From assembly GCA_002297505.1 (NCBI GenBank), contig DBLQ01000025.1:1893-17469 (forward strand): a DNA stretch of 15,577 bases, written 5' to 3'. The notes under the pieces are model-generated. The model searched no databases and was not told the origin of the DNA. It saw only the letters and a list, made by a program, of their open reading frames with translations. The stretch comes from Flavobacteriales bacterium UBA720 (GTDB lineage: Bacteria; Bacteroidota; Bacteroidia; Flavobacteriales; Weeksellaceae). The position numbers and the translations under genes were made by a program. Below are positions 1-7,022 of the stretch, one piece after another (the stretch's first letter is position 1; each line of letters starts with the position of its first letter).

Positions 1-104
1 CCAAGTTTAATTTGGGATTGTTCTACAGAGTGGGATATTACAACACCAGCAAGTTTGCCGATAACTTTGCCATCCAGTTAAAGTTAAAAGTTTTAGGATT
101 CTAA
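1..104 (+). CDS. C-terminal end of a probable outer-membrane beta-barrel protein (5' truncated)
   Basis: The frame starting at base 3 is open from the window edge to a TAA at 102-104, giving 33 residues. They alternate polar and hydrophobic residues (LGLFYRVGYYN, then FAIQLKLKVLGF) and end in phenylalanine, as the last strand of a Gram-negative outer-membrane barrel usually does. That is an inference from the tail only; the family cannot be named. The stop overlaps the ATG of the following alkyltransferase-like gene (TAATG), so the two were probably co-transcribed and translationally coupled. Confidence 0.6.
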   Translation, partial: KFNLGLFYRVGYYNTSKFADNFAIQLKLKVLGF

Positions 105-402
105 TGAACGAGTTGTTTCAAAAGCAGGTCTGGGAAATTACCCGGCTGGTGCCGGCAGGTCGCGTAACTACTTATGGCGCCGTGGCGCGAGCCGTAGGCT
201 ATCCTAACCATTCCCGCCATGTTGAAAAGCGATGGGCGGCTGCCCAAAGGATGTGCCGGCACATCGCGTAGTGGGCGCTGGCGGCAAGCTTTCCGTGCCG
301 GAGTTCCGGGACAGATTAGAAAAGGAAAATATCGGGATTCAGGATAATGGAAGAATTAAAGACTTCAAAACGCTTTTCTGGGATCCGTTGAATGAATTGT
401 AG
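104..402 (+). pseudogene. MGMT-family alkyltransferase-like (ATL) DNA-binding protein, broken by a frameshift
   Basis: The first 40 codons from ATG 104 read as the start of an MGMT-type winged-helix domain (VPAGRVTTYGAVARAVGYP, then NHSRHV). The frame then runs to a TAG at 269-271. Shifting frame just after GTT 221-223 restores the expected continuation (KAMGGC at 226-243, PAHRVV, then a C-terminal FWDPLNEL) to TAG 400-402. The family normally has Val-Gly-Lys here, so one G appears to be missing from GTTGAAAAG. In true O6-alkylguanine transferases the PCHRV motif carries the acceptor Cys. This protein has PAHR, so it would be a non-catalytic lesion-binding ATL protein of about 98 residues feeding nucleotide-excision repair. 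Whether the shift is a real mutation or a sequencing error cannot be told from one sequence. Confidence 0.85.
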
Positions 403-662
403 GAGCAATCGGCTAGAGCTAGCTTCTGACCTCGAAGGCATTTTCTTCGTGAAAAAATAAAACAATTCTTGAAGATTTTAGACTGATCTAATTTCATTTA
501 ATATTTTGAATAAAGTCCACGTTAGGGCCGGAGTTTTTTCATGCCATGGAAGTTGGTCATTGATATAAAGTTTTCTCATCGTTCAAGTTTTACTATTTTT
601 GAAAAAAATAAACAATGTCCAGCTTCATCGATTTTGGAATAGCCCAAAAACAATACAACAGA
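403..662. other. Intergenic stretch before the nitronate monooxygenase gene
   Basis: No gene was recognised here. The sequence just after the alkyltransferase-like stop contains a short inverted repeat, GCTAG-AG-CTAGC at 412-423, without a T-run, so it is not a convincing terminator. An in-frame ATG at 615 could extend the next gene, but the added 16 residues do not look like part of that family. The box at 594-601 would place the transcript start near 607, leaving only a few bases before 615 and about 55 before 663. Confidence 0.5.
594..601 (+). promoter_or_regulatory. Candidate Bacteroidetes -7 box (TATTTTTG) for the nitronate monooxygenase gene
   Basis: TATTTTTG matches the Bacteroidetes sigma-ABfr -7 consensus TAnnTTTG exactly. 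No TTG is found at the usual -33 spacing, so this is a half-supported promoter. It favours the 663 start over the 615 start because it leaves a normal leader. Confidence 0.35.
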
Positions 663-1598
663 ATGAATAGAGTGACTCAGCTTTTCGGGACAAAATATCC
701 GATTGTGCAGGGCGGAATGATCTGGCATTCCGGATGGCGACTGGCTTCTGCAGTTTCCAATAACGGCGGATTGGGATTGATTGGCTCTGCCAGCATGTAT
801 CCCGATATACTGAGAGAAAATATCATTAAATGTAAAGAAGCTACGGATAAGCCTTTTGGTGTCAATGTGGCGCTGCTGTACCCGAATCTTGAAGATATCA
901 TTCATATTATTTTAGAAGAAGGTGTGAAAATTGTTTTCACATCCGCCGGAAATCCTAAAGCTTATACGGAAATTCTCCAGAAAGAAGGCGTCAAAGTCGC
1001 TCATGTGGTTTCGAGCGTGAAGTTCGCTGTAAAATGTCAGGAAGCTGGCGTAGATGCTGTGGTCGCAGAAGGTTTCGAAGCCGGCGGACACAATGGACGT
1101 GATGAAACCACTACACTATGTTTAATCCCGAATGTGAGAAAACACGTAGATGTTCCTCTGATTGCGGCGGGCGGCATCGGGCTCGGAAGTCAGATGAAAG
1201 CCGCAATGATTTTGGGTGCAGATGGCGTTCAGATTGGTTCCCGATTCGCAGCGACAGTGGAGGCGAGTTCGCACGAGAATTTCAAGAATAAAATTGTAGA
1301 ACTGAAAGAAGGCGACACGCAATTAACATTGAAAGAATTAGCACCTGTAAGACTAGTTAAAAACAAATTTTTCCAAGATTTGGAAGAACTCTACGAATCT
1401 GGCAGAAATGTTGAAGCCCTGAAACAAACCCTCGGACGCGCCCGCGCGAAACTCGGGATGTTTGAAGGTGATCTTGACGAAGGTGAGCTGGAAATTGGTC
1501 AGGTTTCTTCTTTGATCGACAAGATTCTTCCCGTAGAAAAGGTTTTCGAAAACTTAATCAAAGAATTTAATGAAGCCAAAGTAGACTTGACTTTGTAA
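663..1598 (+). CDS. Nitronate monooxygenase / 2-nitropropane dioxygenase family flavoprotein
   Basis: This 311-residue protein is a TIM-barrel FMN enzyme of the nitronate monooxygenase family, cytosolic, oxidising alkyl nitronates or related toxic nitro compounds with O2. The N-terminus MNRVTQLFGTKYPIVQGGM is the family's usual beginning, so ATG 663 was chosen; the frame stays open back to ATG 615. Visible motifs are YPIVQGGM (residues 12-19), AEGFEAGGHNG (135-145, with the His expected to act as catalytic base), the glycine-rich AAGGIG (168-173), and GADGVQIGSRF (185-195), which binds FMN phosphate. The C-terminus is rich in Glu (EGDLDEGELEIGQ), as in flavobacterial relatives. Many family members have unknown physiological substrates, and some (FabK-like) are enoyl reductases, so substrate is not assigned. 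Confidence 0.9.
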   Translation: MNRVTQLFGTKYPIVQGGMIWHSGWRLASAVSNNGGLGLIGSASMYPDILRENIIKCKEATDKPFGVNVALLYPNLEDIIHIILEEGVKIVFTSAGNPKAYTEILQKEGVKVAHVVSSVKFAVKCQEAGVDAVVAEGFEAGGHNGRDETTTLCLIPNVRKHVDVPLIAAGGIGLGSQMKAAMILGADGVQIGSRFAATVEASSHENFKNKIVELKEGDTQLTLKELAPVRLVKNKFFQDLEELYESGRNVEALKQTLGRARAKLGMFEGDLDEGELEIGQVSSLIDKILPVEKVFENLIKEFNEAKVDLTL

Positions 1599-1685
1599 GA
1601 AACAAGATCAAAGGCAAAAGAATAAAGTTTGACGCTTTTTAGCATCAGCCTGACCTTGCGGAATAACTTCGAAATATTCAGTCCG

Positions 1686-1727
1686 ACAACTACCAGCCAA
1701 CAACTACCAACCAACAACTATCAACCA
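1686..1727 (+). repeat. Three tandem 14-bp repeats (six heptads) just upstream of the DUF4268 gene
   Basis: ACAACTACCAGCCA (1686-1699), ACAACTACCAACCA (1700-1713) and ACAACTATCAACCA (1714-1727) follow each other without a gap, differing at one or two positions. Each 14-mer splits into two 7-base units, so the array is heptad-phased. It ends 9 bases before the ATG at 1737, so it would lie in the 5' leader. Two other heptad-phased patches occur in this window. Confidence 0.9.
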
Positions 1728-1736
1728 ATAAAAAAA

Positions 1737-2165
1737 ATGTTTTCAAAGCAAGAAGCTCAAAAACTCAAGACAGAATTCTGGACGGCGTTCGGGAAAGCTT
1801 TTCCCAGGAAATGGCTGTTGTATGATACCAAAATCAAGGATTTCTCTTTTAAGTTTTATGCGGATAACAAAAAAGCGGAAGTCTCGCTGGACATCGAAAT
1901 GAAAGATGAATTGTTCAGGAATGCTTATTACGAGAAGATTTGGTCATTGGAATCAATCCTGGAAGATGAGGTCGGAGAATTGATGAAGGATGAATTTTAT
2001 ACCTTAGAAAACGGCAAGGTCATCAGTAGAATTTGGGTTGAAAAGCACAATGTTAGTATCTACAACAAGCAAACCTGGCCAGATATTTTTGAATTCTTTG
2101 TAGAAAAGATGGATGCTTTCGAGCGACTGTTTTACGAATACGAGGATTTTATCAAAGATGTCTGA
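1737..2165 (+). CDS. DUF4268 domain protein
   Basis: This 142-residue soluble protein starts FSKQEAQKLKTEFWTAFGKAF and is dominated by Trp/Phe/Tyr-rich, acidic helices ending in FERLFYEYEDFIKDV. That matches the stand-alone DUF4268 proteins of Flavobacteriia. DUF4268 is otherwise found fused to the C-terminus of restriction-like or nuclease-like proteins, but no nuclease motif is visible here, so no function is assigned. The frame is open upstream to 1629, but that stretch includes the tandem repeats, so ATG 1737 (after an A-run) is taken as the start. There is no signal peptide or membrane segment. It may be co-transcribed with the small gene at 2286. Confidence 0.75.
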   Translation: MFSKQEAQKLKTEFWTAFGKAFPRKWLLYDTKIKDFSFKFYADNKKAEVSLDIEMKDELFRNAYYEKIWSLESILEDEVGELMKDEFYTLENGKVISRIWVEKHNVSIYNKQTWPDIFEFFVEKMDAFERLFYEYEDFIKDV

Positions 2166-2169
2166 TGGG

Positions 2170-2274
2170 AGTGAAAAGTGAGAGGCAAGAAGTAGATAGT
2201 CTTTCCTCTCGCCGAATTCTCCTGTAAAGTTAGAAAAATCCTATCAAATCAAACTTTTACTTTTTACCTTTTAC
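2170..2274. repeat. Heptad-phased intergenic repeat with opposed purine and pyrimidine halves
   Basis: A purine-rich half reads in 7-base steps AGTGAAA, AGTGAGA, GGCAAGA, AGTAGAT (2170-2197). A pyrimidine-rich half reads CTTTTAC, TTTTTAC, CTTTTAC (2254-2274), with outer copies identical. The halves are partly complementary and separated by about 56 bases. The element begins 5 bases after the DUF4268 stop and ends 12 bases before the next ATG. A similar arrangement occurs at 8964-9040. Confidence 0.65.
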
Positions 2275-2285
2275 AAACAACTGAT

Positions 2286-2522
2286 ATGAAGAACATTACC
2301 ATAAAAGCTCAGGATTTTTTTGAATTGCTCAAGCTAAAAGACCAATCGATGTGGGATATTTTCGCTCAGATGATTGATGGCGAGGAGAAGGAAATTGTTT
2401 TCCTTAACGATAATAAGGAATATCTTTTTCATTACATTTTGCCTTCGACAGTCGAAAAACTTCAGGAAGACAAATCGCTGTTTGCCAAGGAATATGCAGA
2501 TAAACTGTCAGGTCTCAATTGA
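2286..2522 (+). CDS. Small conserved-looking protein of unknown function
   Basis: This 78-residue ORF starts at ATG 2286, 12 bases after a heptad repeat. It encodes an acidic, soluble protein (MKNITIKAQDFFELLKLKD, ending KEYADKLSGLN) with no signal peptide, membrane segment, cysteines or recognised motif. It is probably mostly helical, with a short hydrophobic strand EIVFLN around residues 36-41. Same-strand position after the DUF4268 gene suggests a shared transcript. I do not recognise the family. It ends 10 bases before the convergent stop of the PnuC gene. Confidence 0.65.
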   Translation: MKNITIKAQDFFELLKLKDQSMWDIFAQMIDGEEKEIVFLNDNKEYLFHYILPSTVEKLQEDKSLFAKEYADKLSGLN

Positions 2523-2532
2523 TGATCAAGAA

Positions 2533-3207
2533 TTAATGATTTGCCCCAGATTGATTTAGAGTTTTCTGCCATTCAAAGTATCCGATAATAGCCATCACTG
2601 TGAAAATCAAATACTGAAGCGCAGTGAGTGAAAGTCCTTTATACTGCATCATTGGGACGCAAATAATATCTGCCACGATCCAAAAAAGCCAGTTTTCTAT
2701 ATTTCGCCTGGCCATAAAATACATCCCAACCAAAAACAGAGAAGTGGTAAAGATGTCCAGATAATTGGCCCAATCCAGGTGATACAAACCAAGCTGAACA
2801 TTGGCCAAAGAAAAACCATTGTCGATGGCAGGTTTGTAATAGTAGATCAAGCCCACGAAAAATAAGCTGGCAACAAACAAGAGTACTCCAACTTTCCATT
2901 CTTTCAGACTTGCACGTTTTACTACGACATGAATATGGTCATCAGCGTGATTAGACCACAGAATCCAGCCGTAAACACTCATTACCGTGTAATAGACATT
3001 GATGAGCATATCGCCAAGCAGACCAAAATGCAGCATCAGATAAATATATAATCCCGTGGAAACAATTCCTGTAGGGTAAACCCAGATGTTTTTGCGTATA
3101 GAAAAGTAAACACTCAGTAATCCGAAGACGACTGCAACAGTCTCTAAAATAATGAGATAAGTATCGTAGGATTGATATTGTGCGGTGATGGATTCGAAGA
3201 AATTCAT
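2533..3207 (-). CDS. pnuC: PnuC-family nicotinamide riboside (or related vitamin) transporter
   Basis: This is an inner-membrane facilitator of 224 residues, normal for PnuC, with about seven hydrophobic segments. Hallmarks are the conserved NVYYTVMSVYGWILW block (residues 70-84, including the WxxW motif) and ENWLFWIVADIICVPMMQYKG (171-191), both lining the substrate channel in characterised PnuC proteins. The family takes up nicotinamide riboside for NAD synthesis; relatives PnuT and PnuX carry thiamine and riboflavin. No kinase gene (NadR, thiamine pyrophosphokinase) adjoins it and no TPP riboswitch is recognisable upstream, so the nicotinamide riboside assignment is by default. It is transcribed divergently from the APC permease. 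Confidence 0.9.
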   Translation of the reverse strand: MNFFESITAQYQSYDTYLIILETVAVVFGLLSVYFSIRKNIWVYPTGIVSTGLYIYLMLHFGLLGDMLINVYYTVMSVYGWILWSNHADDHIHVVVKRASLKEWKVGVLLFVASLFFVGLIYYYKPAIDNGFSLANVQLGLYHLDWANYLDIFTTSLFLVGMYFMARRNIENWLFWIVADIICVPMMQYKGLSLTALQYLIFTVMAIIGYFEWQKTLNQSGANH

Positions 3208-3357
3208 GAAGTCAAAGATAATTATTAATATCTCAAAGTGACTGGCAGCTATCGATAATTAATACAGATAAGTAAAATTAATTAGTTAAAAAAAGTTAAC
3301 GGAAGCATTTTTTTAATATTTTCGTAATTCAAAATATATATTTAATAGAAAAGAAGT

Positions 3358-3373
3358 GTCTCTTTACTGAGAC
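3358..3373 (+). other. Small leader hairpin upstream of the APC permease
   Basis: GTCTC (3358-3362) and GAGAC (3369-3373) form a perfect 5-bp stem with a 6-base loop, 16 bases before the ATG at 3390. It could affect message stability or translation. It is short enough to be chance. The rest of the divergent intergenic region (3208-3389) is AT-rich; only degenerate -7-like boxes (for example TATATTTA) are seen. Confidence 0.3.
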
Positions 3374-3389
3374 TAAAAATTTACGAATT

Positions 3390-4931
3390 ATGTCAAATAT
3401 TTGGATTAAAAAGCCCATGGAAGCGTATGAAGCAGACATCAAGAAGAGTCAGCTGAAGCGTGTATTGGGAAAATGGAGTTTAACAGCTATCGGGATCGGT
3501 GCCATTATTGGAGGTGGTATTTTTGTTTTAACAGGAACAGGTGCATATTATAATGCAGGTCCTGCTTTAGCATTATCTTTCGTCATTGCAGGGATCGCCT
3601 GTGTTTTTGCAGCGCTTTGCTATGCAGAGTTTGCATCCATACTGCCTGTAGAAGGTTCGGCTTACGCTTATGCTTACGGGACGGTGGGAGAAATCTTCGC
3701 CTGGATCATCGGCTGGGGATTGATTCTGGAATATGCGATGGGCTCTATGACCGTGGCCGTTTCCTGGTCCGGATATTTCGGCAAATTGCTCAAGATGTTT
3801 CATATTCATTTGCCGGATTTTCTGACGACAGATCCGCAAACCTATATGGCCGCCGGAAATACCGGATTTTCTATGAATCTGCCGGCCTTTCTGATTGTAT
3901 GGCTGGTTATTGGGATTCTTCTGAGAGGAACCAAGGGTGCTGCAAAAGCCAACAATTTAATTGTATTGCTGAAAGTTTCTGCCATTATCTTCGTGATTGT
4001 AGCAGGTGTTTTCTTTATCAATCCGGAAAACTGGACACCTTTCATCCCTGAGCCAACTTCGATCGTAGAAAATGGCGTATCGCATCCGGCTTATGGCTAC
4101 GCCGGTATTGTGGCTGGTGCCTCTGCCATATTCTTTGCCTATGTAGGTTTCGATGCCGTTTCTACACAGGCTGGTGAAGCGATTAACCCAAAAAAGGATG
4201 TGCCATTTGCCATCATCGCTTCATTGATTATCTGTACTTTGCTTTACATTCTCGTATCATTAATTTTGACAGGAATGATGCATTATACAGACTTTAATCC
4301 GCTAGGAAAATATCCGGATGCCATTAAAGCGCCGGTAGCTTATGCCTTTGATATCGCAGGGCAGGCCTGGGCAGGTTATATCATCACCATTGCAGCTACA
4401 GTAGGTTTGATTTCAGTTTTAATGGTAATGATCATGGGACAATCCAGAATTTTCCTTGGGATGTCAAAAGACGGTTTGATTCCTCAAACTTTCTCAAAAG
4501 TAAACCCTCTCACAGGTGTTCCTTCGAAAAACCTCGTGATTCTAGGGGGCGTCATTTCTGTGGTAGCGTCATTTACACCGATTAACGATTTGGCGCACAT
4601 GACCAGTTTCGGAACTTTGTTTGCGTTTACGATGGTTTGTGTTGCAGTCTGGGTTCTCCGTGTAAAAGAGCCAAACCTTCAGAGAAATTTCCGTGTGCCT
4701 GCACTTCCGGTGATCGCGGTGTTGGGAATTGCTATCAATATTTATCTGATTATCAATCTGAGCCCGGAAGCCCAAAAGTATTCCCTGGCTTGGCTGGCAA
4801 TTGGCTTTGTAATCTACTTCCTTTATAGTAAGCGAAATTCAAAAATGCAGAATGGAGGCTTCGGCGAGACGTTCAAAGCAGAGCAGGAACCTTTGGAAGA
4901 TGTAGATATCGACATCGACAACAAACATTAA
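3390..4931 (+). CDS. APC-superfamily amino-acid permease (cationic amino-acid transporter type)
   Basis: This is a 513-residue inner-membrane secondary transporter with about 12 helices, of the YfnA/CAT-like branch of the amino acid-polyamine-organocation superfamily. The unwound first-helix substrate site is clear as GIGAIIGGGIF (residues 35-45), followed by TGTGAYYNAGPA. The conserved YAEFASILPVEGSAYAYAY stretch (about 78-96) and the GYAGIVAGASAIFFAYVGFDAVSTQAGEA region around helix 6 also match. The N-terminus MSNIWIKKPM and the acidic C-terminal tail (EPLEDVDIDIDNKH) are cytoplasmic. It probably imports an amino acid with protons; the substrate cannot be fixed from sequence. It is monocistronic, closed by a terminator directly after the stop. 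Confidence 0.92.
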   Translation: MSNIWIKKPMEAYEADIKKSQLKRVLGKWSLTAIGIGAIIGGGIFVLTGTGAYYNAGPALALSFVIAGIACVFAALCYAEFASILPVEGSAYAYAYGTVGEIFAWIIGWGLILEYAMGSMTVAVSWSGYFGKLLKMFHIHLPDFLTTDPQTYMAAGNTGFSMNLPAFLIVWLVIGILLRGTKGAAKANNLIVLLKVSAIIFVIVAGVFFINPENWTPFIPEPTSIVENGVSHPAYGYAGIVAGASAIFFAYVGFDAVSTQAGEAINPKKDVPFAIIASLIICTLLYILVSLILTGMMHYTDFNPLGKYPDAIKAPVAYAFDIAGQAWAGYIITIAATVGLISVLMVMIMGQSRIFLGMSKDGLIPQTFSKVNPLTGVPSKNLVILGGVISVVASFTPINDLAHMTSFGTLFAFTMVCVAVWVLRVKEPNLQRNFRVPALPVIAVLGIAINIYLIINLSPEAQKYSLAWLAIGFVIYFLYSKRNSKMQNGGFGETFKAEQEPLEDVDIDIDNKH

Positions 4932-4936
4932 AATAT

Positions 4937-4969
4937 AAATTCCGTAATTATTATGCGGAATTTTTTTTT
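4937..4969 (+). terminator. Rho-independent terminator after the APC permease
   Basis: AAATTCCG (4937-4944) pairs perfectly with CGGAATTT (4956-4963) around an 11-base loop. It runs straight into nine T residues (4961-4969), starting 6 bases after the TAA. A T-G and an A-T pair could extend the stem by two. Confidence 0.9.
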
Positions 4970-4970
4970 G

Positions 4971-5050
4971 GAGCTTGATCCCGCTTTCCACTGCAATCTT
5001 TTTGCTCGGCATAGCCTCTCGCAAAAAGGATTTCCGTTGCAATCGGGGCT
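4971..5050. ncRNA. Structured intergenic element: long hairpin with internal direct repeats (Flavo-1-like candidate)
   Basis: An inner perfect 8-bp stem is formed by CTTTTTGC (4998-5005) and GCAAAAAG (5021-5028), with a 15-base loop. Outside it lie two near-identical direct repeats, TTTCCACTGCAATC (4985-4998) and TTTCCGTTGCAATC (5031-5044), facing each other as an internal loop. TCCCG (4979-4983) and CGGGG (5044-5048) close it with one G-T pair. On the minus strand the repeats read GATTGCARYGGAAA. Elements of this look recur between genes in flavobacterial genomes from memory; the conserved Flavo-1 RNA motif is a possible identity, not verified. The short minus-strand ORF across it is not a gene. 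Confidence 0.55.
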
Positions 5051-5121
5051 AGGGATTTTATCTGTAAATCAAATTTTGTACACAGTGATTAACGTTTCTA
5101 AACTTTCATTAAATTTATAAA

Positions 5122-6204
5122 ATGAAAAAACTAATTTTCCTTTTCGCCTTGATTTCAACATTCTGTTATTCTCAGAAATTCAAAATTGACACGTTATTGA
5201 CGGATAAAATCAGCATTCGGGCCATCCAGCTTTGGGATGGGAAGGTTTGGTATGCAGGAACAGATTCCAAATTCGGGTATGTGAATATTGATGATAAATC
5301 AGAAAAGAAGCAAATTAAACTCTCCGAAAAGAAATTGCAATTCAGAACTTTGGCTCAGAATAAGAAAGCCTTTTATGCTATTAACATCGAAAGTCCGGCT
5401 TACTTCTTTGAAATCAATAAGAAGAGCTTAAAATCTAAAATCGTTTTTACTGATAATGATGTTACAGCATTTTATGATGCTTTGAAATTTACCAGCAATT
5501 CTTTTGGAATTTCCTTTAGTGACCCTTCAGAAAATCAAAGATTAAATATCTCTCAAACCCGAAATGGCGGTGCAAAATGGATTCATTGTAATGATTGTAA
5601 AGATTTTCCTTATTTAGAAAAAGGCGAAGCTGCTTTCGCGGCGAGTAATACGAACATTGCCAATTATGGAAATCTAATCTGGATTGCCACAGGAGGAGCA
5701 AAATCCAGAATCTACAGAATGAGAAACAAGGATTGCAACTGGCAGGTTTTCGACACACCATTCGTTCAGGGCACATCTTCCCAAGGCATCTATTCCATAG
5801 ATTTTTATGATGAAAATTTTGGAATTGCGGTCGGCGGAGATTATACCAAACAATCCGATAATATCAACAATATCGCGACCACCAATGACGGCGGGCAAAC
5901 CTGGCAAATCCAGGCCAGCGGACAGAATGCAGGCTATATGACTTGCGTGAAATTCCGTCCTAATACCAAAGGAAAAGAAATCGTCGCAGTTGGAGACCAG
6001 CACATCAGCTTTTCCTCAGACTATGGAAAAACATGGACAAAAATCTCCGGCGAAAAGAATCTCTATGCTTGTGAATGGCTGAATCACGATACTTTGATTT
6101 TGGCTGGAAAAGATAAAATTATTAAAATGAGCTTTGTTATTGATTTAGACGAGGTTGTTGTTACACCTACAAAAATTAAAGTAAAAAAGATGAAAATGCA
6201 TTAA
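5122..6204 (+). CDS. Secreted beta-propeller protein with Asp-box (BNR/sialidase-type) repeats
   Basis: This 360-residue protein has a signal peptide at residues 1-18 (MKKLIFLFALISTFCYSQ), so it is exported. Three Asp-box loops are visible: QTRNGGAKW (145-153), TTNDGGQTW (253-261) and FSSDYGKTW (297-305). They fit S/T-x-D-x-G-x-T-W and mark turns of a beta-propeller, as in sialidases and the Ycf48-like proteins. The catalytic Arg/Glu set of true sialidases is not recognisable, so it is probably a structural or binding protein; flavobacterial homologues are usually annotated as oxidoreductases or Ycf48-like. The C-terminus is basic (TKIKVKKMKMH), without a type IX secretion sorting domain. It stands alone after the hairpin element. 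Confidence 0.8.
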   Translation: MKKLIFLFALISTFCYSQKFKIDTLLTDKISIRAIQLWDGKVWYAGTDSKFGYVNIDDKSEKKQIKLSEKKLQFRTLAQNKKAFYAINIESPAYFFEINKKSLKSKIVFTDNDVTAFYDALKFTSNSFGISFSDPSENQRLNISQTRNGGAKWIHCNDCKDFPYLEKGEAAFAASNTNIANYGNLIWIATGGAKSRIYRMRNKDCNWQVFDTPFVQGTSSQGIYSIDFYDENFGIAVGGDYTKQSDNINNIATTNDGGQTWQIQASGQNAGYMTCVKFRPNTKGKEIVAVGDQHISFSSDYGKTWTKISGEKNLYACEWLNHDTLILAGKDKIIKMSFVIDLDEVVVTPTKIKVKKMKMH

Positions 6205-6227
6205 AAAACATTTATCGTTTTTGCTGA

Positions 6228-6292
6228 GCAAAGCGCCTTTGCGACCCTTAAAATATTTTAAATCAATTCAAAAAATCTTTGCGGACTTTGCG
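6228..6292. repeat. Intergenic CTTTGCG repeats with a small hairpin
   Basis: CTTTGCG occurs at 6237-6243, 6277-6283 and 6286-6292. The first copy is part of a perfect hairpin, GCAAAG (6228-6233) with CTTTGC (6237-6242) and a 3-base loop, 24 bases after the Asp-box gene's stop. There is no T-run, so it is not a typical terminator, though it might protect a 3' end. Confidence 0.6.
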
Positions 6293-6324
6293 TTTAAAAT
6301 ATCTCGCTTTAAAATCATAATCCC

Positions 6325-6332
6325 TATTTTTG
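6325..6332 (+). promoter_or_regulatory. Bacteroidetes -7 box (TATTTTTG) for the HAD hydrolase gene
   Basis: TATTTTTG followed by CACC is an exact TAnnTTTG match. It predicts a start near 6338 and a leader of about 30 bases before ATG 6369. No TTG lies at the preferred -33 distance. Confidence 0.5.
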
Positions 6333-6368
6333 CACCGAATTAATGAAACTGACAAGGGAATTTAGAAG

Positions 6369-7022
6369 ATGAAGAATACGGTGATTTTTGATATGGATGG
6401 CGTGATTGTAGATACAGAACCACTTCACAAAAAAGCTTATTACCAGCATTTTAGTGAATTGAATATTGAGGTTGATGCAGAATTATTCTCAAAATTTACC
6501 GGAAAATCTACCAAGAATGTCTATCAGATGATCAAAGATATCTTCGGAATAGAAACCGACGTTGACGAATTAATTCAAAGAAAACGAGCCATTTTCTATG
6601 GTTTGTTTGATTCTGACCCGGCTTTGAAATTATTGGATGGCGTAGAAATTTTAATCAAAGATCTATACTCAGCCAATTTTCAATTGATATTAGCATCTTC
6701 TGCGGCCAAATCTACGATTGACAGAGTTTTCAAAAGATTCAGCCTATTTCCGTATTTCTCACATCTGGTGAGCGGCGAAGATTTCCCGGAATCCAAACCA
6801 AATCCTGCGATTTTTATCGAAGCGCAGAGACTCTCAGGAAATGCTAAATCGTATTGCATCGTGATAGAGGATAGTACTAACGGAATACAAGCTGCCAACG
6901 CTGCTGAAATATTTTGTATTGGTTACAAAAGTGAAAACAGTAAAAATCAGAATTATGAAACTGCTGATCTGGTGATTCAACATTTTGATGAACTGAGCGT
7001 TGAGGCGTTAGAATTGATCTAA
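6369..7022 (+). CDS. HAD-superfamily phosphatase/phosphomutase (beta-phosphoglucomutase-like)
   Basis: This 217-residue cytosolic enzyme belongs to HAD subfamily I with an alpha-helical cap. All four motifs are present: I, FDMDGVIVDTE (7-17; Asp8 nucleophile, Asp10 acid/base); II, LASSAAK with Ser110; III, Lys143 in SKPNPAIF; IV, IEDSTNGIQAA with Glu167/Asp168 binding Mg2+. The VDTEPLH sequence after motif I and the cap length fit the beta-phosphoglucomutase/sugar-phosphatase group. Separating mutase from phosphatase is not possible here. The stop TAA (7020-7022) overlaps the stop of the convergent DUF421 gene, so no terminator lies between them. Confidence 0.88.
   Translation: MKNTVIFDMDGVIVDTEPLHKKAYYQHFSELNIEVDAELFSKFTGKSTKNVYQMIKDIFGIETDVDELIQRKRAIFYGLFDSDPALKLLDGVEILIKDLYSANFQLILASSAAKSTIDRVFKRFSLFPYFSHLVSGEDFPESKPNPAIFIEAQRLSGNAKSYCIVIEDSTNGIQAANAAEIFCIGYKSENSKNQNYETADLVIQHFDELSVEALELI

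Noticed and set aside
615..662. N-terminal extension of the nitronate monooxygenase from ATG 615
   Set aside because: The extra 16 residues precede the canonical family N-terminus, and the only promoter-like box leaves almost no leader before 615.
1686..1727. CRISPR array
   Set aside because: The repeats are 14 bases, directly abutting with no spacers, and no cas genes are present.
3213..3220. TATCTTTG on the minus strand as the -7 box for the PnuC gene
   Set aside because: An exact consensus match, but it lies 6-13 bases before the ATG, so transcription would begin at or after the start codon; only a leaderless message would fit.
3208..3389. TPP or other vitamin riboswitch upstream of the PnuC gene
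   Set aside because: The region is AT-rich without the conserved CUGAGA-type core or a multi-stem fold in the PnuC direction; the CTGAGA at 3367-3372 is part of a small plus-strand hairpin and lacks the partner motifs.
4839..5042. 67-codon minus-strand ORF across the terminator and the hairpin element
   Set aside because: It overlaps the permease's coding end, the terminator and the structured repeat, and its translation has no protein-like features.
6343..6372. Nine-codon ORF (MKLTREFRR) whose TGA overlaps the HAD gene's ATG as a possible leader peptide
   Set aside because: No run of regulatory codons, no alternative hairpins and no recognisable ribosome site; such short ORFs arise by chance.
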